From NCBI GenBank assembly GCA_013400155.1, contig VXBM01000761.1, positions 244,067 through 308,066 of the forward strand: DNA of 64,000 bases. The letters run 5' to 3'. The position numbers were made by a program, and so were the translations under genes. This stretch comes from Helopsaltes ochotensis. Taxonomy: Eukaryota > Chordata > Aves > Passeriformes > Locustellidae. The notes beneath the pieces are model-generated. The model did not search any database and was not told where the DNA came from. It was given only the letters and a program-made list of their open reading frames with translations. Position 1 is the stretch's first letter, and every line of letters begins with the position of its first letter. Shown piece after piece: positions 58,001 through 64,000 of the stretch.

Positions 58001-61000
58001 TCATCCCTGGCACAAACCAGTGCCCGTGACCTGTCCCAGGAGTGATAGTCACCACCACAGAGCACTTCTCCATGAGAAGTCTTGGTGAGAGCAGAGCAGG
58101 AGTGCTCAGCTCAGGTCCTCATGGGGCTGTTCCTCCCTCCCTCCCCGTGCAGCCACTGACGGTGAGACGCCTGGAACACGAGAAACGCAGGAAGGAGATC
58201 AAGGAGCAGTGGCACCGGGCGCAGAGGAAACTGGTGAGTGACTGGGTTGGTGTTCCCAATCCCAGCCTGGAGCAACTCGTGACACCTCCTCTGAGGGCGC
58301 TGGGCACCCTGGCCCTCTCCAGCAGTGTTGGGTGCCTCTGGTATGCTGGGGGACCCCGGCAGAAGCTGGTGATGCCCTTGCTGGGCTCCATCCTCACCCT
58401 GGATGAGCTGGTGACCCCCTTGCTGGGCTCCATCCTCACCCTGGATGAGCTGGTGACCCCCTTGCTGGGCTCCATCCTCACCCTGGTTGAGCTGGCGATG
58501 CCCTTGCTGGGCTCCATCCTCACCCTGGATGAGCTGGTGACCCCTTTGCTGGGCTCCACCCTCACCCTGGCTCTCCCTGGCAGCAAGAGGCGGAGGGGAA
58601 CCTGCGCAAGGCCAAGCAGGCGTACATGCAGCGCAGCGAGGAGCACGACAAGGCCAAGTACGTGGCAGTGAAAGCAGAGGAGGAGCAGCAGAACACAACC
58701 AGCGGCGCCAACACCAAAATGCTGGACAAGAAGAGGCGGCTGGAAGAGGAAGCCAAGAACAAGGTAAGAGGGTGACAGCTCTGGAGGGGCCTCCTCGCTC
58801 CTGCTGTCCCCTGAGCCACGTGGGTGAAGTGATCCTCAGGAATGCCTGGACAAGCAGGGTCTAAGGGGCTGTTTTTATTCTCCTCACCCCTGAGCTGCTC
58901 CCATCCCTTGCTCTCCCAACTCCCAGGCAGAAGAGGCCATGGCCACGTATCGCACCTGTGTGGCCGATGCCAACACGCAGAAGCAGGAGCTGGAGGACAC
59001 CAAGGTGAACTGCCTGCGGCAGATCCATGAATTGATCAAACAGACTGACCAGGTCATCAAGTCGGTGAGTGGGGCTGGGCTGGGGTGTCCCCAGGGCGGG
59101 AGGTGGCCGTGCCCTGCTCTGGAGAGCTCAGAGCTGCCCTCCAGCAGAGCTGCCCCTATTCCAGAGGGCGTCTGGTTGGATGCAGAGCTCCCCTCTCGCT
59201 CAGAAAAGCGCCGCTCCGTGCTCCTGATTTCCCACCTAACCTCGAGCTCCCCACGTCACTTTTAGGCCACCATCTCCTTCTACCAGCTCATGCACATGCA
59301 GACAGCGCCGCTGCCAGTGAACTTCCAGACTCTGTGCGAGAGCAGCAAGCTGTACGACCCGGGCCAGCAGTACGCCTCCCACGTCCGGCAGCTGCAGCGC
59401 GGCGACGAGCCCGACGTCCAGTACGACTTCGAGCCCTACGTGTCCCACAACGCCTGGTGAGGGAGGAGAGGGTTCACTCCTGGGTAATGCTCCAGTTCAG
59501 CCGTGTTCCCTTCGTTATCTCCTGCCGCCCACGCTCCCCTGCAGGAGGCAGGATGCTTTCGGCATTCCTGAAGGCAGCTCCTGGGGCTGGAGCAGTTGGG
59601 AATTGCCCTCTTATCCTTCAATGGATGAGGCAGGCTGTTGAGTATTTAAGAGACTGTGATTCCCGAGGTTGGTGGGTGGCAGCCATGGATAAAGTTTCCA
59701 AGTGTCCTTCCTTCTCATCCACACTCCTGTTCCCCTCCAGGTCTCCCTTTACTCGGGGACGGAAGGGCAGCTTCAATGCCAGCGAGTTCTCCACGAGTGC
59801 AGAGGGGGCCGGGGCTGGCTCGGAGGGAGCAGCAGGAGCCAAGGAGTCAACAAGTGGAGCTGGAGGGGCCGAGCGAAGAGGTGAGTCTGGAGCCCCAGAA
59901 TTCTGCATCACCTGCCCCATGTCCCCCCAGGCAGGAGCAGAGTGGGACCCCCAGGGTATGAGGGGCTTCTCTGGCAGCAACAGGACAGGCTGGGAGCCTC
60001 CTAAACTGGATTTCCTGAAGGACACTAAGTCAGATCTGTGGCATTTTGCTCCCTAACAAACCATTGCCCATCTTCCCATCTCCCCTTTCCTTGCTGGGTG
60101 TCACTGGAGGCACCAAACCCCGCCAGCAGCCTCCCAAAGTCATCCCAATTTCTCCTGGCATCCAGGCTGTTCTGCAGCCATTCCCTCCCGAACACAGACA
60201 GCAATCCCAATGGACTGTGTGTTCTCTCTGCAGGTGGGAAGGGACACCAGACCCATAAATCTTGGCCAATCTCTGTCGCTGATGCTGACAGCAGCCTGGA
60301 TTCCAGTGCAGGTAGATATGGGAGCAGCCCAGGAGCCCCTCCCAGCACAGCCAGTCTAACCCCAGAGCTTCCCAGTTAGGCAGGACCGTCCCCTGTTTTA
60401 CCTGCCTTGTGAGAACACCGTTGTAAATGACGGTGCTGAGCCCAGTCTCTGGTGGGATGGGCTGGGATTTGGTGGGATGGGGTGAGCTCTCAGAAGAGAA
60501 GCAGCTTTGCAGGTGATTCACTGGTCTGTGGGTTTTCCTTGGACAGGTGAATTCAGGCAGCAGCTCCAGCGGCTGCCATCCAGCGGCGCCTGTGAGGAGC
60601 TGGAGGAGAAGGACGGGACCACCACTCCCTTTGAGCAGAGTAGGTGACAGGGTGGGAGGGGACAGTGCTGCTGCCACTCCCCCCAGCACGGCAGAGCTCC
60701 CTGCGGGCTGCTTTTCCCAAATTCAGTAGTTCTGCAGGCAAACCCAACAATCTCTGGAGATTCTTGATGGTATCCCCAGCCACCCTGCCTTTCCTGAGGG
60801 ATGGCAGTGACAGTCCCGCTCAAGCTGTGCCTGACCTCGCATTTCCTTTTCCCGCAGGCATCAATGGGATCACCCCGGAGCTGGCAGCTCCCACAGGGCC
60901 CTTCCGGAATGTTGGCTTGTCCAAGGCTGCCCAGACCCATCGGCTGAGGAAGCTCCGTGCCCCTTCCAAGTGTCGGGAGTGCAACAACTACGTCTACTTC

Positions 61001-64000
61001 CAGGGAGCCGAGTGCGAGGAGGTGAGCTGGGAGAGCTGGGGGTGGAACCCAGCCCAGACCATGTCAGGAGGACATTTCTCCTGCAGGGCGGGTTCCAGGT
61101 GGAAAATGGTGCTTTACCTTGGTGCTGCAGCATTCCCAAGGCATTCTTCCCGTCTCCCACCATGCTCTGAGCAGTGCCTGGTGTCTCTGTGGCTGCCCCC
61201 CACCTCCACGTGTTCCCCTCTCTCTTCCAGTGCTACCTGGCCTGCCACAAGAAGTGCCTGGAGACCTTGGCCATCCAGTGTGGGCACAAGAAGCTCCAAG
61301 GGAAGCTGCAGCTCTTCGGGCAGGACTTCACGAAGGCGTCTCAGGGCAGCCCGGATGGGATCCCCTTCATCGTCAAGAAATGCATTTCGGAGATTGAGAA
61401 GCGGGCCCTGAAAACAAAGGTGAGTGACACTCCTCTCTCCTGGCTGAGCTGCAGGCCCTTGGAAGGATCCTCTGGAAAACCAACAGGCTCGACTTCAGAT
61501 TTCCACAGGGCAGGGAGCCAGGGATGAGCTTGGCCCAGATACCCCGAAGTCTGCCTTTGGAAAATCACCTCTCCTGCTTTCCTATGAAGCAGGAATGACT
61601 GAGCTGAAAGGAGATATCCCTAAATGACTGCCCAGAGGGATTTCCCACTCCAGAAGGAGAGGGTGGGCACACACAGCTCACTGTCCCATGCGAATATGAA
61701 CCTCTACCCTCACTTCAGCTCCACTTTTCTCTCTTTCACAGGGCATCTACCGAGTTAACGGTGTCAAGACCCGCGTGGAGAAGCTTTGCCAGGCATTTGA
61801 GAATGGGAAGGAGCTGGTGGAGCTGTCCCAGGCCTCCCCCCATGACATCAGCAACGTCCTGAAGCTCTACCTGAGACAGGTGAGGTGCTGGGGTGCCTCA
61901 CGGCGGGGGAAGGAGAGGAGCTGGGCAGAGGAACCAACCTGGCAGGAGGAATTCTGCACAAATTGGGCTCAGTGACTGGATGGGTGGGGAGGGAGGGGTC
62001 CTTCCTGGGGGATGGGGCCACAGTGACCCCCCCCAGCTCATCCCACACAGCATCACTGCGGTCACAGCCACAGAACAGCGACGAGCCCAAGCAGCAAACA
62101 AAGAACGCTGCACCCCTTCCAATTGGGGAACTGGCTACCCAAAAAGGGAAGGGGCCAGTAAAGGTCATCCTGCAGGGGCTGACTCACGTCCCCATGGGGT
62201 GGGCTCTGCCCCTGGAGTCATCCTGGGGTGGGTTTTAGTGGGGTTTCTGCCCCTGAGGTCACCTTGAGGTGGGCTCAGTAGAGTTCCTGCCCCTGGGGTC
62301 AGCCCAGGGTGGGTTTAGAGGGATCTCTGCCCCTGGGGTCACCCCAGGGTGGGCTCAGTGGAGTCTCTGCCCCTCGGGCCACCCCAGGGTGTGCTCAGCC
62401 CCAGTACCCAAACTGTCGTTGCAGACAGTGTCACCCACATCCTCCAACAGCCACCTCCGCAGCGCAGGAGGGCGCAGAGGAAGCTGCTTCTTCCTCACAG
62501 TGGGTTAACTCTTTGTGCTGCCTTTTTCTGTAACCCCCCAGAAGGGCAGCTCTGTGTTACCTCACAGGGAAAGCCGTGTCCTTGGGCTCCTGCACATCAG
62601 GGGTCAAGAACTCTGAGTGGATTCCATGGTTTCTCCAAAGAAAAGCAGAGTGAAAAGAGAGGGGGGAATCAGTGCTGAGCTCCAACCTAACCCCTTCCTG
62701 CAGAGAGAAATGGGTTAAAGTCTTTCTATAAAAGGGTGGATGGAGGGAACCCGCTCTGCTGAGAGGCAGCCTGTCCCCAAAACATCCGTTGAGGTCGCTC
62801 TTAAAACATCCCCAGCCGCGTGGAACACCCAGCAGTCAACACCAGCTCCGTTTGCTTTATGAAAACCTCAAAGCAGAGTTTCCCCCGCAGCCCCGCCTCT
62901 GCTTCAGGCTGTGCCCTTCACATCCTGCGCCCTTCACATCCTGCCTGCCCCACCCACAGCAACCCGTCCCTGTCCTCTCCCCAGCTGGGGAACCTCCAGC
63001 TGGGCCCACCCCAGCCAGGGATTTTCCAGGAAAAAAAGGGAATCCCTACACCTCAACCCAGCAGGGAGCACCCACGGGTGGATCAAACACTGCTTTTGGC
63101 TTGAACTTCACAAGTGCTTCCTGGCCAGGGCTCATGAGGCTGGATTGACAGGCTCCAGGAGATGGATAAATAAATATCACCTCCGGGGAGAGGTTTGCAG
63201 CACTGGACCTGGAATGGATGGAATCCTGAAAGGGATGTTAAAAGTGCTCCAAGCCCTCTCTAAGCTGACCTCGAGCACTTTCCAGGAATGTTTCCTCACT
63301 GCAGAAATGCCCCCGGTGCCGCCAGCTCAGCAGCTCGGCACAGATCCAGGTCTCATGGAGGTGGGAGCTGCTCCCAGGAACTGGGATCACCTCTTCTCTC
63401 CTCCCTGCAGCTGCCGGAGCCCCTCATGCCCTTCCGGCTGTACAACGAGCTGATGGGGCTGGCCAAGGAGAGCCTGCAGGGCGGCGAGGCCAAGGGCCGC
63501 AGCGGGAAGGGCGGCCCCGAGCTGGAGGACAGAGGAGCCGACACCGACCCGGTGGTGCTGAACCTGGTGCTGAAGCTGCGGGAGCTGCTGAAGGAGCTCC
63601 CCTGCGAGAACATGGCCACGCTCCAGTACCTCCTGCAGCACCTGAGGAGGTGAGAGGGGCATGGCCGGAGCCTGTGTGGCTGCTGGGTGTCTTCCCCTTC
63701 TCCCCTGGGGTGGGGAGGTGAGTGCAGCCTCCTCTCTGGAGTCAGGAGGAAGGTCCGTGGTTGCGGCTGCTTCTCTCCCTGCCCTGAGGCTCAGGTGCTC
63801 CAGCCCAGCATCTCCCCCAGCCCTGCCCAGCCACCCCTCTCCCTTCCTTGCTCTTACAAGCTGTTCCTCCCCCTCCCACGCAGGATCATGGAAGTGGAAC
63901 AGGACAACAAGATGACCTCAGGCAACTTGGGCATCGTCTTTGGGCCAACGCTGATGCGCCCCAGGCCCACAGATGCCACGATTTCCTTGTCCTCGCTGGT
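52011..64000 (+). CDS. ARHGAP45: ARHGAP45 (HMHA1), F-BAR/C1/RhoGAP protein, 3'-partial
   Basis: Twenty-one exons, cut by the window end, encode 953 residues: 52011-52100, 53846-54173, 55233-55376, 56336-56420, 56506-56578, 56849-56927, 57122-57259, 57469-57533, 57784-57894, 58153-58233, 58584-58763, 58927-59064, 59266-59456, 59741-59880, 60234-60311, 60547-60639, 60858-61021, 61231-61419, 61742-61879, 63411-63649, 63884 onward. The start MFSRKKRELIKTPSISKK is the conserved main isoform. An F-BAR region covers about residues 140-565 (coiled coil RRLEEEAKNKAEEAMATYRTC). A C1 zinc finger follows (HRLRKLRAPSKCRECNNYVY, ECYLACHKKCLETLAIQCGH). The RhoGAP domain begins with GIYRVNG in exon 19, whose Arg (about residue 793) is the catalytic finger. 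Family knowledge: it restrains Rac/Rho signalling in blood cells and is the source of human minor histocompatibility antigen HA-1. Confidence 0.95.
52355..52472. other. Assembly gap (118 N) in ARHGAP45 intron 1
   Basis: An N run sits between the first exon and the alternative first exon, in GC-rich sequence. It may hide promoter elements of the second start site. Confidence 0.95.
52833..52949 (+). other. ARHGAP45: Candidate alternative first exon of ARHGAP45
   Basis: An ATG at 52833 opens 39 codons (MLGRAAGKKSYSPSAAAGRA ... LDSLPRTPAVRLT) that end at a GT donor (52950) in phase 0. This is the same phase as the main first exon, so it could splice to exon 2 at 53846 in frame. The region is CpG-rich. 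The encoded peptide is basic and Ser-rich like the main N-terminus. It could be a second promoter's first exon, or chance openness in GC-rich DNA. Confidence 0.5.
58366..58575. repeat. 42-bp minisatellite in ARHGAP45 intron 10
   Basis: Five units start at 58366, 58408, 58450, 58492 and 58534 (last one partial), each based on CTGGTGACCCCCTTGCTGGG and CTCCATCCTCACCCTGGATG. Units differ at only a few positions. The last unit runs into the pyrimidine tract of the exon 11 acceptor (AG at 58582-58583). Because 42 is a multiple of three, open frames run through it on both strands. Confidence 0.9.
62195..62400. repeat. About 40-bp tandem repeat in ARHGAP45 intron 19
   Basis: Five imperfect units with a period of about 40-41 bases centre on CTGCCCCTGGGGTCA and CCCAGGGTGGGCTCAGT, with the shared CTGCCCCT/CTGCCCCTC core recurring near 62206, 62247, 62287, 62327 and 62367. 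The intron (61880-63410) is the longest in the 3' part of the gene. Otherwise it shows only unique sequence. Confidence 0.8.

Noticed and set aside
58042..58671. Repeat proteins of 175-209 residues on both strands
   Set aside because: They are produced by the 42-bp intronic minisatellite. ARHGAP45 exons 10 and 11 flank it with clean splice sites.

Overview
The window is a gene-dense, GC-rich piece of vertebrate nuclear DNA and almost certainly avian. Introns are short, CpG-island promoters are frequent, and the only recognisable transposon is a CR1 non-LTR retrotransposon with its octamer tail (ATTCTGTG type). The gene set is that of human 19p13.3, which in chicken corresponds to a microchromosome (chr28, from general knowledge). 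Exon structures were built by hand from protein family similarity and splice signals. In every gene the exon phases add up to one open frame.

Layout: a minisatellite (1-624); WDR18 (+, 10 exons, 824-8592); an intergenic stretch with AT-rich islands; GRIN3B (+, 5' part lost in a 590-N gap, to 16473); TMEM259/membralin (-, 11 exons, 29244 to 18978), tail-to-tail with GRIN3B; a U6 snRNA gene (+, 29950-30056) with a full type-3 Pol III promoter, head-to-head with TMEM259; ABCA7 (-, 50 coding exons, 43914 to 30613) carrying a CR1 in one intron; CNN2 (-, 7 exons, 50893 to 46883); and ARHGAP45/HMHA1 (+, 52011 to beyond 64000), head-to-head with CNN2.

The genes do not form one pathway. WDR18 acts in 60S ribosome biogenesis, GRIN3B in glutamate/glycine receptors, TMEM259 in ER quality control, U6 in splicing, ABCA7 in lipid export and phagocytosis, and CNN2 and ARHGAP45 in actin and Rho control. 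Against the human order (WDR18+, GRIN3B+, TMEM259-, U6, CNN2+, ABCA7+, ARHGAP45+), the CNN2-ABCA7 block is inverted here. This puts the ABCA7 3' end beside U6 and makes CNN2 and ARHGAP45 divergent neighbours about 1.1 kb apart.

I found no unknown protein-coding system. The points most worth a second look are the inversion, a GC-AG intron in ABCA7, a 13-bp inverted repeat around a perfect CRE near a putative ABCA7 first exon, AT-rich candidate enhancers upstream of GRIN3B, a palindrome between TMEM259 and U6, and a 42-bp minisatellite running into an ARHGAP45 splice acceptor.
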